Origin: Temnothorax longispinosus
Taxonomy: Eukaryota; Arthropoda; Insecta; Hymenoptera; Formicidae
Assembly (NCBI RefSeq): GCF_030848805.1
Contig: NC_092367.1
Coordinates: forward strand, 3,658,001 to 3,722,000
DNA: 64,000 nucleotides
Reading direction: 5' to 3'
Made by a program: the position numbers and the translations under genes. The notes beneath the pieces were generated by a model. The model did not search any database. It was given only the letters and a program-made list of their open reading frames with translations, and was not told the DNA's origin. Below, piece by piece: positions 14,569-27,756 of the stretch (within the stretch, counting starts at the first letter, position 1; every line of letters begins with the position of its first letter).

Positions 14569-17430
14569 AAGCGAGGGGAACGAGGGTTATATAAGGCGTA
14601 ATCAAAATTAGGACTGATCTAATATGTGTGTGAACCATATGCCCCATACATTTTCGACACTCCACACACGATAGTCCGAGAAAAAGTGCGGCCATTTCGA
14701 GCGGAGCGGATCAATTATCGCCACCATGGGTCGCTAGACCGATTCGCTCGATAGCGAAGGGCGTGTAAAAAATATCTCTTCTCTTCGGGGAAAACAACAC
14801 GGTGGCGATAAAGAAATTTAATCTCGTGCGAGATTTATTGCGACCATTGTGGCGCGAAACATCGCGCTAAATCTGGAGTAATCGATGAAGAATTGTGGAG
14901 AAAGTGACGGATATCCGCGTGATTTAATGATACAGGGTTGACTATAAGGCTCTTTCCGCTAGAAGGGACGGAAAATATGAGCAGCTTTGCGGATCTGCGA
15001 AAATTACTGTGAATTTGTAAGATAATGCAATCGATGCGAAAAAGTTGTAACAAATACGGCGTTATTTTCATATTATTTTGTGCAATAAAAATTCGGTTCC
15101 ATTATAATTTTATTCTTACCGATAGTTAGCACATTCAATAAAATAGCTATCACATTATAAAATATTTTAATATAAATAGTCTCATAAATTCATGCCAGTG
15201 TCTAATTTTATGGAGTGTTTTATGCTAAAAGACTGACGCAAGAGTGCTCGAGCAGTCAATTCGAGAATCATCTTATACACTCACGCACACGAAAGTGATT
15301 TCTCTGTCGTAATTTGCTCGGACTTGTTCAGGCTAGAAATTCCGCTTGCCCATGGCCCAACGAAGGGCCATTCATTCGACAGTGGCGTAGATGTACAAGT
15401 CGTTGTCCGTTGCGAGAAAAATCATTATCCCGAAAAAGATAAAACAAAGACACTAATGAATCCTTCTTTTATTTTTAAGCGTTAAATGTCAACCTTGCAT
15501 TCTCCTAATATATTAAAATCACCGTTACGATTACGCTTCGTCTTAGATAACGTCAAACAAATAAGAGCAAAGTCCTTACTGCAAAGTTCTTTAAGATAAA
15601 CATGCGCGTCAAAATAATGCATTTATTCATCTAATTTCGACGATTAATAAATATATAAATAAGACTCGGATGAAAAATATTTCTTCTTCTGACGTATCAC
15701 CCATGTCTCTTTTTAAAATCAGAGAAAAGCTAGCCTCTCTTTGTGTGTCGTTCGGATCTTTTACTTTTCAATATCTACGCCACTGCCTTGAAATCGTACG
15801 GATCAGCTCGACCGTGTAAACGCGATCCACCGCGACTGAATAATCTAAGGTGCGTCTCTCGGCTACACGTGTCCGCGTTACAACTCCCAAGGACGCCTAA
15901 ATTCTGTCTCTGTGCGCCGTATTACGCTCGACGAATAACGATTGGCCGATTATTATCGACACAATTCTTCTCTTTCGGCCACTTAAACCTTTGACCTGCA
16001 TGGGTCGTGCCCAAGTTTTTAATCGCAATTTCGAATACTGGAACCAGTCCAGGACCTATTACTCGTTTACTATCTATTATTTCGGAAGAGAACTATCTGC
16101 ACTATATATAGAAGGACAAAGAATGTCTGAAACAAACACTGTTTTTTTTTTTGCTGCGATATATGTCACTGTGTTATGCAATAATAAAAAAATATATATA
16201 ATAATTATACAATTAACATATTATTATATTAAATAATATAATAATTATGCATTATCGAAATAATCTCTTCTCTACTTTAATCTCCTACTAAAGTTAGTCG
16301 CGTAGAAATAAAATATGTAGATAAGACTTTCCTTTCTATTTGACATTAATATAAATAAAATATGTTAATTAAACACATACAGAGTATACAATACGTTTAA
16401 AGTTGATGAGAACATGCAGATATAGCTGATGCCACACAAATAAAAGTGATAATAATGCTCAATACCGCCAGAATGTTTGCAGAATTACCCAACGACACGA
16501 GCAAACAAATTAATCAGCAGGAAGCGGACATCTTTTTCTCTCCTTGTTGAGCCGAGTCACGCGAGTGATCTGTGCTTCGGGGACGTATCTACCGATAACG
16601 GCGCGGGCTCCCAAGGTCGTTCGGATAAAATCCGATAATTTAATTCAAGTGATTTGGTCGGTCGATTTTCAGAACGGAATACCCCTTCCTTTCCCCCTAT
16701 CTCTTTCGCTCTCTCATATGAACGCTGGACGCCATAGTTGTCGTCTCGAAGAACGTATCTCGACGCGAAGAAAGATACTGCAAATATATAGGGTGATTTC
16801 TAACTCGTAAACAATTTATTCTTAACTTTTTCATGATATATTCTTCAAGCTAAAGTATCCGAGAGAATTAAGGTTTCCAATTGAAAATTTTCTCAATAAA
16901 AAGAATCTGTGCTCGTTAAGAGACAAAAGAATTCATCATTAAGAATTAAGGGCAGAACTTCTCTGGGACAACTTGTAAAAAAAAAAGAAGCTGAGAAGAA
17001 GGGAGGGAAAATAAACTCAGCTGGGAGGTACAAGAACTGGAAGTTCGGTCCGGAAAAGGGGGGACGACGGAGAGGAGGAGCGCGAGGTCGCGAACAAAGG
17101 AAACTTCGCGAGTTCGATGCCCCTTTCTTATCAGTAAATGGCACTGTTATAGTCAAGGCAGCGAGGGTGGCCACCTCATTGGTCGCCGGCGAGGTCGACG
17201 TCATCGTATTGATTGCCGGTCTGCCACGTGACAGCCAGACACTTCTCTCTCCCGGGTTTCCCGTTCTCTCGGTCCGTCCTCGTCGTACTTGGGACATCTG
17301 TGCCCCACTGGCCGATTCGAGGCCGAGGCACACAAAGAATCTCGACTCCTTGTCTAGAACCAGGAAGCACGCGAGTGCAGTTCTGATTTAGCCGCGAAAT
17401 TGCGACGAGTCGAGATTCCGGATGGTGCGT

Positions 17431-17476
17431 TCAAATTATTAATTACAAAAATATCAAATTATTAATTACAAAATGG
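17431..17476. repeat. 23-bp tandem duplication
   Basis: TCAAATTATTAATTACAAAA occurs at 17431 and again at 17454, giving two adjacent 23-bp copies that differ only at their ends. It looks like a recent local duplication. Confidence 0.8.
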
Positions 17477-20400
17477 CATTCGTACAATTTGCTGAGTAAA
17501 ACTGGAAAGACTTCTCCCCGGATTTCGGATGACTATAGATAGCAAAATCGTGCATGCAATCGAAGCGTCGATAAGTCTCACTCATCGCAGTTTCACAATT
17601 TGACCTCGCTCCGCGAGGCTTGATTGTAAGTACCACGAGTTAATTTAACTCAATAGCGAGTATAAATGTAACGCGCGATGTGTGTATAATGCGAATGCGC
17701 CGGAATTTCTCCAAGTCGTAAGAAAACGCCAAAGTCGGGCGGACTTTTGTCCGGTTAAACCTTGAATTCTTCCCAATCTGTTTAGGAGTACCGCTTACTT
17801 GACTTCTAATAACAGCCGCGAAATTTCTATTAATAACCATCACCAATAAACAACACGTTTTACATATCAAAATTCTTCCCCTTTCGCCAAATTTCTTGTA
17901 CAAACCGACGACATTAGTTTACGTAATCGTAATGAACGGAATTTCATCGCGGTGATAGCAAAATTTATCGCAACAAGTTTGCCCATCAGTAACAAAAAAA
18001 AAGAAAAAAAAATCGAAGACTCGCTCCTGGTCTTGAACCGTTCGAAGAAAGAACCCTCGTCTTTCATTCAGCAAAAGGCTTTTACGTCGCCGTTGTGACG
18101 CAAAAAAAAAAAAAGAAAAAAGAAGAGAGAAGTCGGGAGGAATCTGCCGAGTGGGGAAGGGGCGGGAAGGAGGATACACGAACGAGAAGAGCGAAGGCGG
18201 CCTATGACCGGACATAAACAACATTGGAAACCAGAACTCCGATCCTCCGAAACCAGTTCCACCGCCTAGAAAACAATTTTACGACGTCGAGGACTCGCCA
18301 CGGCGATGGAAGAAAGGGAGAAAGGAGAAAAGGAGGAGGGAGGGCGAGCGCGGCGTTTATTTCCGCCTTAGAGAGGGTCTTCCAAGGACGAGCGAAGGAA
18401 TATGCGTAGATTAAGAAGCATAAAGTCTCCCTGAATATGTAAAATATTCGCAAAAATACGGCGAAAAATATGGTAAATTTACTCCCGCGTTATGAACAAT
18501 AGCGCGAAAGTTTCCATTACACACGAGGCGTTTAATGCAAATGTATACAAAAGTATTCAGAAGAATAAAAGGAATACGACGTTTGATGATATTACGTCAA
18601 TGGTGAGATCATTTCGTTTTTCAACAGGGATTACCATTCTGTTTGTCGACCACGGACCCCACGTAACAGCCGAGGGCTTCCGATTCTCGTAGGACTGGGG
18701 GAACTAAAATTCAGAAGGAGCCTGCCGCGCGGAGCAATCGTGACAGGTATATATCTCGACAGAGACAGAGATAACGGACTGCGGGACGAGTGGAGAGATA
18801 GGAGAGAAAAAAAAAGAAGATTCGATAACCGTGTATCCCGGCGAGAATACGAGCCACAACTGACGAAACGTACACTCGTCAGACCCGTGTTGAAAGCTAC
18901 AAGGAGGAGAAAAAGCATCAAGAGAAGAGAAAGGGAGGGGAAAGGGAAGGGAAATCGAATGCGCGCTCGATGGCGATAAAAATACACGAGCCGCGTCTAA
19001 TATTGTGCAAAGGTAGCCACTTAATTCTACCTCTTATTCGTCTCTCCCGGCGGAAACGGCGGACCACGAAAATACACCGGACGCGTGCGAATTTCCAATT
19101 TCTCGCGAAAATCAATCCCGGCGACGTTCAATTGCGTAACTTAGTGAGCGACGACGAGGGAAACGTTACAAGTGCGAGTGTAAACGACACGCGAACGCAC
19201 GTCGACGTCGGTTGTCTGTAATGATGAGGCTGCACGAAGCCGTTAGGGAACTAAGTAGTTGGGTGGTATATATCTATTTTTTTTTGTTAAGGCTTTTGTA
19301 AGGGGTCGTATCAGTGTCACTTAGATACCTGCGGTTACATAATTAGCATCTTTCAGCAACAAAATTAGCAACTTATAAATCAACAACTATGTTGTCGTAG
19401 TCGCTAATGGTCTTTTGGGCGATCAACACCCAAGTTGATCACCTTGAATTAAGAGTTTCGCTTTGACGTTAATAAATAAAGACAGCAATGCGTGAAAAGT
19501 GCAGAGGATCGAAAAGCGCTGAGTGTGTATTGCATCAGCCAGCAGCGAGTAAATCTCGGCCCCGGTTTCTTATTGCTTGAAAAGATCCGCTGTCTTCGAT
19601 CGAGCGAGGGAGAACGAAAGGTGTCGATGGAATCGAGGAAGGTGAACCTCAATAACACCGCCTTTTCATAAGAAGCGTTTCAGCCGCGTACCTAAAAGAA
19701 GCATTCGACAACGCAGCCAAAATTTCAGAAATTAAAACCGTTAACTCTTGAATTATACATATATACACCTTCTCGCCTTCTCCTTTCTCTTTTATAACTT
19801 ATCTTATATTTATAGATCTTTATAGATCTTATACTTATATTTATAGATAAATCAAGTAAGTATCTTTTTACTTTAAAACATTTAATCAATTTTTAATTTC
19901 TACCTTCAAAGTATTGGAACTTGAGCAATGCAAAAATAAAAGGTTTTAAATAAAAATATAATTTCGTAAACAAACTATAATAAAATTTCAATAAAATTAA
20001 TTGCATTAAAAATAATTAGGGTTTTTAATAGAATTTAGTTTAAATTAGTCTAATAATAAAATTAGATTATTATATTTGTCATGGACTCTAAGAATTTTAC
20101 GATAAAAAATGATCGCACGTGATCGAGCTATGAACGTTCTATTGTGGGATGCATGCTCAAGGATGAGACGCTTGTTAATTCGACGTTGAGACTCGGGCTG
20201 ACGAAAGAGGGATGAAGCTGACGCAAGATCGAGAATACTCATCGAAAATACTTATCTCGCGGTTTACTCCTACGGAGGACAAGTTATGCGAAAACACAGC
20301 TGTTTCCTGAAAGCGCGCAATATAGCGGCTCACAATTTCGTGGCACGCTTGGCGCAGTCGTAAAAATAGACAAGGATGAATATTCACGCCGACTTTGTTT

Positions 20401-21279
20401 ACGAGGAATTCTTAGGGACTTGTAGAAAACAGTTTAAATTCGTAGCTCGGAAACGAGCGCTAATTTAATAGCCGTAAACTATAGCGGACTATTCTTATAC
20501 TCGCCAATAATTTAATCATCGCATGCGGGACCGACAGGCAACAAAGCCAGTCGAGCGTACAAGATAAATGATGGAATATCGTACACGCAATATACATGTG
20601 GAACCTCTGGAAATTATGTATGTGGAGAAAATATAATACACACAAAGGAGAATAAATTGCAGAATTTGTGTTTTTCAGTTTCGCAAGTTATGTAATCGCC
20701 ACGAACCGTATCAGTTGTCGTATTTTTTTTACGCTGTTACTATAACCGACATCGGAGTTCAAAGCTCGCAAAATAAATATACCTGTTATGTGAACGCAAA
20801 GATTAAATTAGATGATAATCTGATTTGTCACCTGGTTACCAAGTCATCGCGATCGCTTATCAGCCGGGGCACGAAGCGCGAAGAAAAATTGAACGCCAAT
20901 TACGATTCGAAGTGCGATCCGAACTGTTTTCTCATTCGGGCAAAATTAATCCTGTATAAATTAATCACCGCGTACCATTTGGTTAATGGACTGGAATTAT
21001 CGAGGTTGGCAAGCAAGCGAGACGGCGAAAAAGAAAGAAAAAGAGACATTTAAACTTTATTGGAGCACAGCTCGCAAATGTACTCCTTATATGTACGCTT
21101 ATATCATTATCGACGATGATACTGGCACATCCCGTAAAAGCACATCGTAAGAATCGTCATGAAAGTCTTGTAAAACTCGCATGTGATTCGCACGCAATCG
21201 TCACTGGACCGCCTGAGAATGGAATCGGAGGCTCTAACTTTCAATTCCGAGAATCTCAAAACAGAGCTAATTATATCTC

Positions 21280-21417
21280 TCTAAATCTGAATTAGTGAAA
21301 AGTCATTGGAGTGGCATACTTTAGACTGATGCATCGGTGACTAAGTCACTGACTATTCACTGATACGTCAGTCTAAAATATGCCACTCCAGTGACTTTTC
21401 ATTAATTCAGATTTAGA
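21280..21417. repeat. Long near-perfect inverted repeat (foldback, 138 bp)
   Basis: The left arm starts TCTAAATCTGAATTAGTGAA. The reverse complement of the right arm starts TCTAAATCTGAATTAATGAA. The two arms match over about 62 positions with roughly seven differences, six of them transitions, and only a few bases separate them at the centre. As RNA this would form one long hairpin with several G-U pairs. It is either a palindromic MITE remnant or an hpRNA-type siRNA source. No target-site duplication is evident at the ends, and no protein is encoded. Confidence 0.85.
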
Positions 21418-21786
21418 AAAAAAGAAATACACATAAATATATTTAAAAAATAGAAATTTTGCGTTTTTCAAGATATTGTGAGACATATGTATGAAAGTAA
21501 TCAACTTTCCTAAAAGGATCCTTTGTCTCCCACTCACTCGCAGTCGCGTTGCCCACTTTTTCTTAACACATGCCAAATTCCTACAGTACTTGGCACATAC
21601 TGTCTAAAGCTTTAGACAATTATCGCGTTGCATAAAAGCGAAATTAATTATCCGAAGATCAGTCCCGTTAAATAAGAGAGAACAGGCGTTTCTAGAAAAG
21701 TTTGTAAGAGAACGATTCGCGCGAAGATGCGGTGACGTTATCTCGACGCGAGATCGACGTGCGATTAATTAGGTAAGACGGGCGAA

Positions 21787-21789
21787 AGA

Positions 21790-21821
<32 letters not shown>
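21787..21821. repeat. (GA)n microsatellite with one interruption
   Basis: GA repeat broken once by GATA, followed by A-rich sequence. Confidence 0.9.
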
Positions 21822-23510
21822 AAAGGCGAGAAAGAGAGCGAGTAAAACAAATGCGTAAACAAGGAAGAGGAATACGTTCATCGATGTTAAAAAACTCGAG
21901 GCCTGCCGACCAACCAGCAACGTTGTGCGCGATCACGCGACTCTGGCCTTCCGTCTCTCTCTCTCTCTGACTCTTTCTCTGTCGTTAACGTACCCTCTTT
22001 TCTCTCATGTCTATCTCGCTCGGCGCCGCCGGCAGGCAGGCCGGCCGGCCGGTTAGCCGCTCTATCGCGCCTTCATGTTGTACTCATGTAGGTATGTACT
22101 CTGTTTCGGCCGATAAACTGAGTAAGTTTAAGTCTCGATGACTTTTCGAATGCGCGCCGGACGCACGTGCGGCTGGAAGAGAGCCGAAGACAATCGCGAG
22201 AGTAACGAGACACCGCACGTTGAGCGCGTCAACAAATATTTATAAGGGTGCATTTTAAACCAATAGGTACCTTGAGTTAAATAATATTTTGTTATTTTTA
22301 ACTACCACGTGTGTTGAAATTTACTAATTTGACAAGTAAGAGCAGTGGCGACTTATAGAAATGGTTAAAAACGACTTAAATTGAGTTTAATTTGATACTA
22401 CGAATTTAACAGTGCAACATTGCGATCTTCTCCGCAGGAGAGAACCGATGACGCAACGGTGGGCGTGTTTAGAGAGAGAATCACCCTGGATTTATATTAA
22501 TGTCACGCGAGAGAATTTTTATCGCTCATTTTCAACTCAAAAGTAGCATTCGAAGAGGTATCTCAGATCTCAGGTATTCAGTGTCGTTTAGATTTAAATG
22601 TGCGTATACTGCAGGTAAACAATTTATATATATTTATCAGTTTCCCCGATGGCAGAAAAATTGAAGGTGATTTCAAGAGACAGCCTCGAAAAATAGGACG
22701 GAATAACGAGGTCAATTACGATGATTACTGATTAATCGGCGTTGTAAAAAGGTGCCGAAAACAAAATATGTAACGGCCGCGCATGACGAAACAGCGTGAT
22801 ATCTTTCGTAAAGCGGTAGTTTCATCACGCCCCGAGTCGTCTTTATCTAATTTTAAAGGCATTTACGCGCGACAATTACAGATACACGGTATCGGCGTAT
22901 ATACATAAACCACTTCTGTACAAATATTTGAGGTAACATATACGTAAGAAACTTGCGGAACGCGAGATTAGCTTTAGCGCTATACTTAGACCGCGAATGG
23001 AAAATGTTTATCAACGAGTGACAAAGTGCTTACAGTAGGTACGTCTCGCGCGGAAAATTCCGAAGAACCGGGAGAAGTCGTTGAGAGTCCGATCGGTCGA
23101 ACTGTGCTTTCCAAGGGTTCGAAAAGAAGGATCTTTCGATCTCGCAGAAACTTTCCACTTGTTGCGAGCCGCCGCGACAACGCGAGTGGCCCGGCGACCG
23201 GCTCGAAAACGGTCGCGGAGCGCTCCACGCTCGTTCCGCTCCGATTTTCCGGAGTTCCACCAGAGATAGATACCGCTCTCGAGGCTCGCACTACTCCTCG
23301 AGCGGAGAAAAGCGAGAACGGTTTTCGAACGGAGGGCCGTCGAATTCGACGGACACTCGCTCGTCCGCCAGGTGACAACGGGGGACGCGGGTCGATACGT
23401 CGACGCGCGGCGCGGCGTGGCGCGGCGCCCCGAGCGGAAAGTTCCCCTCGGAAAAGACGAGCGAGGGAAAATGAAAAGAGAGGAAAAGAAAGAAGAAGTG
23501 AAAGACTTAC

Positions 23511-23640
23511 GTCATTCGGTCCGATCTGACCCATGCTGCCCATGCTGGTGGCACCGCGATTCGCGATCGTATCTGCCGCCACCGGCTGCGGGTCGTCCTC
23601 GTTGGCAATGGGAATCTTGAAGACCTTTCGATAGATACCA
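23511..23640 (-). CDS. Sesn: Probable 5' exon of Sestrin (start codon plus 5' UTR or longer N-terminus)
   Basis: This minus-strand exon candidate is 130 nt long. It ends in a consensus donor (GAC then GTAAGT, donor bases 23510-23505), and its upstream edge is an acceptor-like tract TCTCTTTCGTCGTCAG ending at 23641. The open frame ends GSMGQIGPND in phase 0, so it joins in frame to the Sestrin exon that starts at 339 (...GPND then THVLLMDAF). The first ATG in this exon gives MGSMGQIGPND and sits in a strong Kozak setting (ACCAGCATGG). Translation may start there, which would give a short N-terminus. Alternatively the open frame before it (GIYRKVFKIPIANEDD...) may be coding and continue from an undetected exon. 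That frame meets a TAG 54 nt above the acceptor, so it cannot start locally without splicing. Assignment to Sestrin rests on phase, strand and position, not on homology of these residues. Confidence 0.55.
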
Positions 23641-24121
23641 CTGACGACGAAAGAGACTTCGCGGGCACACCCCGGGGGCTAACGACCGTTTCTGACCCGC
23701 GGCTCTCTCTTTCTCTCTCTATCTATCCCTCTTCCTGGCGAGTCGCGCGACGAGCGACGATCCCGACAATGAGCGAACAAATTATCACCGGCGACACGGC
23801 GGGCCGGCTTCGGCGCGACACGTCCGTCGATTGTCACTACGAGTAACGTGTACGAGGTGTAACGTAGCGCAGCTACGACCAGTCATAATATATCACAAAG
23901 AGGGGTGGGGGGGGGGGAGCCGGCTTCTCCCGGAAACTCGGAGACGAGTGGTAGCGACGACGGTGTGTAACAAAGAAAGAGGCGCGTCAACGCGTGTAAA
24001 CGTACCGAGAGCACAACGGCGAGGCGAGAAAAGATCTCGGGGAAAACGCGAGAGAATCGAGTTAGGTTGAGTATTAACAGGCACGGCCGGTGCGAGCGAT
24101 GCGAGACGAGACGAGACGAGA
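23641..24121 (-). other. GC-rich block between the proposed promoter and the Sestrin 5' exon
   Basis: This stretch probably holds 5' UTR and a short first intron on the minus strand. Donor candidate GTACGT is at about 24004-23999 and the acceptor candidate ends at 23641. Removing that intron would also remove the only upstream ATG seen (near 23886), leaving ATGGGCAGCATGG as the first start codon. A run of 11 G on the plus strand lies at 23907-23917. Confidence 0.35.
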
Positions 24122-24124
24122 CGA
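24103..24124. repeat. (GAGAC)n pentanucleotide repeat
   Basis: Four and a half GAGAC units lie immediately downstream of the proposed minus-strand transcription start, so they would fall in the 5' UTR and reach the last DPE bases. Confidence 0.9.
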
Positions 24125-24156
24125 TCCACCCTGGACGAGAGCCGGTTGCTAACTGA
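24122..24156 (-). promoter_or_regulatory. Inr + DPE core promoter, likely for Sestrin
   Basis: On the minus strand TCAGTT (24156-24151) matches the arthropod initiator with A+1 at 24154. GGATC lies at exactly +28 to +32 (24127-24123) and fits the DPE consensus RGWYV. G at +24 is also present, which is favoured in DPE promoters. The site lies in the most CpG-rich block of the window, about 0.5 kb upstream of the proposed Sestrin 5' exon and on the same strand. A possible 5' UTR donor CTCTCG/GTACGT follows about 150 nt downstream. No TATA box was seen. The spacing was counted by hand; the link to Sestrin is inferred. Confidence 0.45.
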
Positions 24157-25118
24157 CGCCGTCGAGCGTCGAGCGGCCGCGATCATCTGACCGGCAGGCC
24201 GGGCGTCGGGGAAAGCAGGATGGCGGGGGAATGGGGATGCGAGGATGGCAGATCGCGGCCACACGGGGGATGGTGGAGGCACGCACGCCGGTTTTACGCG
24301 GCTGTCATTGGTCGGCGCAGGGCTGTACGACGCTCGACGAGAGTCCCGCGTCGATCTATCGACGGTATTTCGAGAGCGTGTGGCCAGACGGGGACAGATT
24401 TTTCGGGGGCTCGACTCTGATTGCGAGTCGACCCCGCTGATTCTAAAAAAAAACTGTCCCCTCGTTTCTTCCGCCGCCGGGTCTTCTCCCTTCTCGCTTT
24501 CTCTTTAATTAATATGCACCGAGGTATTCCGATAAATGTTAATTGAAATTAACCGAAATTTAGTCTCTCCCTCTCTCTCTCTCTCTCTTTTTCCCCTCCC
24601 CCCATTCTCTCGAAGCAAAACTAGGAAAAGAAGAAATCAATTAAACCTCGCAGTAATTTTAAATGACATTTATAACAACTACGATCTAAATAAGATTATG
24701 GCGTAATAATAAATTATTTTAATTACTTTTGTACCTCTCTCCTACTTTCCTTTTTACTGTCTATATTCTATTCGTACAAAATCAGTGATTTCCTTTGTCT
24801 GTTACGTCACTGAACCTTAAATAACCGCGTTTTGAAAGCTTTAATTCGGCTTCGCTTTATTGAACCTTGTAATCCAACCTTCAGAATCTTTATCTTCGAC
24901 TAACAAATCTCTTCAAGAAATCCAAAACCAAACTTACAAACATTTACGTACATTCCGTCCGTAGATACGAGGTAGAAAGATCGGAGATACACTCCTGCGC
25001 GCGCAGGCGGCCGGCCTGATCAGCTGATGCCCTAGCAACAGTGATACTAACCGCGCTAAATATATCAGTTGCATCTGGTTATCGGTACAAAGCGAACTCG
25101 TAACAACGGCAATAACAC

Positions 25119-25144
25119 GAGAGAGAGAGAGAGAGAGAGAGAGA
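25119..25144. repeat. (GA)13 microsatellite
   Basis: Pure dinucleotide run. Confidence 0.95.
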
Positions 25145-26408
25145 AGGATAGTGTTGCTAATGATAACTATAATTTCGTCATACGATTAAATGCATAATCG
25201 TCAATGACGTGTATCGCTACGATTTAAAGGATGCGAGGGATGACACTTCCTCGCCGGTGAGTCGCTCGTACGAATTTCCGACCGCGATTATAGTTGCGTT
25301 GGAAAGAATTCCGGCAAATCACAAAATAATTGACAAAGACATACTCGTGAGAGACACATAAAAAATGAGATATTGCACGTGCTAAAAAAGTTATATTTTA
25401 CTGTTAAGTTTATTAATAATTTATATAAACTATAAAATCGATTATACCGATAACAGCTATAATAATACTACAATAAAAATAATATCTTTCCTTTTTCAGA
25501 ACATTAAATTGCGTAAAGAAAATTTAGTGAGAACTTCGTGAACTTGTAAGCCAAGAGTCATACTTATTATTCAATCTTGCGGCGATTGAGAGAAAGCAAT
25601 GATGACACATCAATGTACACTTGTCTTTTTCTTTATAGAAACATGACGTAAATAAATATACTGATACATTTATGTACTTAATATGTTTAGATTATTTTAT
25701 CAGGTGATAATTTTATTATATCAAAATAGTAGATTACGTTCTTGTAAATACCTCCCCTCCTCGAAGAAGTCACAAGTGTAATCTGACCTGAATAGCTCTC
25801 ATAAAAATAATTTCTGGACTGCTGATAAGTTATCTCGCACTACCGAACTTACAATTTGCAATCGTGAATAATCTTACTAAAACGCATGTTTCGATACACA
25901 TTATACTTTCATCATATTTTTGATATTTTGAAACTGTATGATGATTAACATTGCTCATTATCAAATTAATCTACAGATAATGAGTATTATATCTTTCCAC
26001 AAAAAAAAAGTAAACGACACGACTCCGTACTGACTGAACGGAACAAAAATCAGATCTACTTCTTAACTGAGGAACAAAAGTCAGAAGATGAGCGCGTCTG
26101 GAAGACGAGTCTTTTCCTTTAGAAGTAGATCCTGAAATTCAATTAAGTAAAGGAAACGTATCATGTGACATAACAGGTTCGTGCGTCGTAAATGTTGAGG
26201 TCAATGAAACCACATTCCTTCGGGCAGATTGGGGGATCGCAAACGAAATGGCACCGCCATCCGAGACCTCCGATTCCTTCATCCTTTGTCTCCCAAGGAC
26301 ACTGCAAAATGAAGGCAGCGAGGGGCCGACCCTTCATTTCCGCGAGAGCCCTTTAACGAGTCTTTGTTACGCGTACGAAATGTCGTCGCGCGAAACAGAG
26401 CAAGAGTG

Positions 26409-26472
26409 TATATTATATACAATATATATATATATACATACATATATATACATACCTATATATACATATATG
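26409..26472. repeat. TA/CATA-rich microsatellite
   Basis: Compound TA and TACATA repeat of about 64 bp. It generates a Tyr/Ile-rich frame that is not a protein. Confidence 0.9.
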
Positions 26473-27735
26473 AATGAGTGGGAGAGGGGGGGAGAGAGAA
26501 GAGAGAAACGTGAAATACGTTCATAATCCGTGTGATAAACTACTGCACAGAGATTATTCATTTTGCACGTATTCGTTACACGTAAAACGTCACAGAGCGA
26601 CGTGCACAATATTAAATCACGTCCGATTCGATTGCTGCGCGATCAGCGATTTTACTCTCGAATAATTCCGATAAGTAGCTGCAAACATTACGCGTATATA
26701 GCTTTCATCAGTTTCGTCCCAGTCGGCTTTCGTCGAAACGCTGCGAAACGCGTCACGCAGCGACTCGATAAGGAGCCACGAGGGACGACGACCAGGAAAA
26801 AGCGCCGTATCCCGTATCCCGAGTTATGCATTAATTATCGACGATAACGAACGGATTTTCGCGGAACTGAACGGGGCGGCTATAGCGGTTGCGCGATTTT
26901 TCTATTCGGGATCTCGTTAGACGTCATTCGGACGGGACGGACAGGAAGTTCGGTGATTATCGGTCGGCGACGTCGTCGTCGCGTTGTGCATATTGGCGTG
27001 TGAAACGCAACACCGAGTCCGACCTTTTCCGCGCTTTCGGACGAAACGATGTGACGAAATGCGGCGACGATAACAGTTCCTTCAACCTGTCTGCCGCGAA
27101 ACAGGTACTGGCGGTCTCTAGAAAACGTGTTTCGTGTGCCGTGCGGATTGACAGGCTAGATTATTGGATAGATAGACGGATAGATTAGCCGGCCGAAAGA
27201 AACCAGCATGAGAGCGTTCCGCGAATTCAGTTCCTTACGGCCGGAGTTACGCCTGTCGGAGCTTCCATCTCGAGATACGAGAGGGGCCCCGGTATCCATT
27301 GAAAATACATAAACTTAAACTAAATATTAACAGATATATAAATTTTCATATTAAATGTATGTATGTACTAAAAGACTTATACAGATATAAACTAATAATA
27401 AGAGAGACATGAATTTAATTATAAACTAACATGTCCAATTTATGACGGCCGAATTAACGATTCTTCTCTCTATTTCTTTCACTTTCTACTTTCTTTCTAC
27501 CTTTCTAGCCACATTCTCCGAATAGTACAGCACTTGCTCAATATACACGAAATGCGTGTACGCTAAAGCATCTGTTCGAATTCGTGGTAAGAATTCCGCT
27601 CGACGGTAATCACGATGAGCCACAGAGGCACCGACATTCAGGCGAATGATATTTTAGTCGAGTTCCGTGTGAACTCCCGGTCAATCGCGATTTCCGCGAA
27701 GACGAGGACTTCTCGCCCTCTCCCCCTTCACCCCC

Positions 27736-27756
27736 CCTCTCTCTCTCTCTCTCTCT
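27736..27756. repeat. (CT)n microsatellite
   Basis: CT run preceded by seven C residues and followed by CT-rich sequence to about 27770. Confidence 0.9.

Larger units (their letters stand above)
340..23510 (-). other. Large Sestrin intron (about 23.2 kb), no gene supported
   Basis: This is the span between the two proposed Sestrin exons. It is AT-rich with frequent CpG and holds microsatellites, short direct repeats, palindromes and one long foldback, each listed separately where clear. I looked for coding exons, tRNAs and transposase motifs on both strands and found none I can support. Open frames of 80-160 residues here (for example 948-1328, 4948-5358, 6975-7406, 16909-17391) show biased, low-complexity or arginine/serine-rich translations without domains. 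They are treated as chance. If the 23.5-kb exon is not Sestrin, this span would be intergenic in part. Confidence 0.5.

Noticed and set aside
16909..17391. 160-residue plus-strand frame with a near-equal minus-strand partner
   Set aside because: Purine-rich low-complexity start and no recognisable motif; both strands are open because stop codons are rare in this composition.
22986..23582. 198-residue minus-strand frame
   Set aside because: Only its first 24 or so residues are exon. The rest is read-through past the GTAAGT donor into GC-rich intron.
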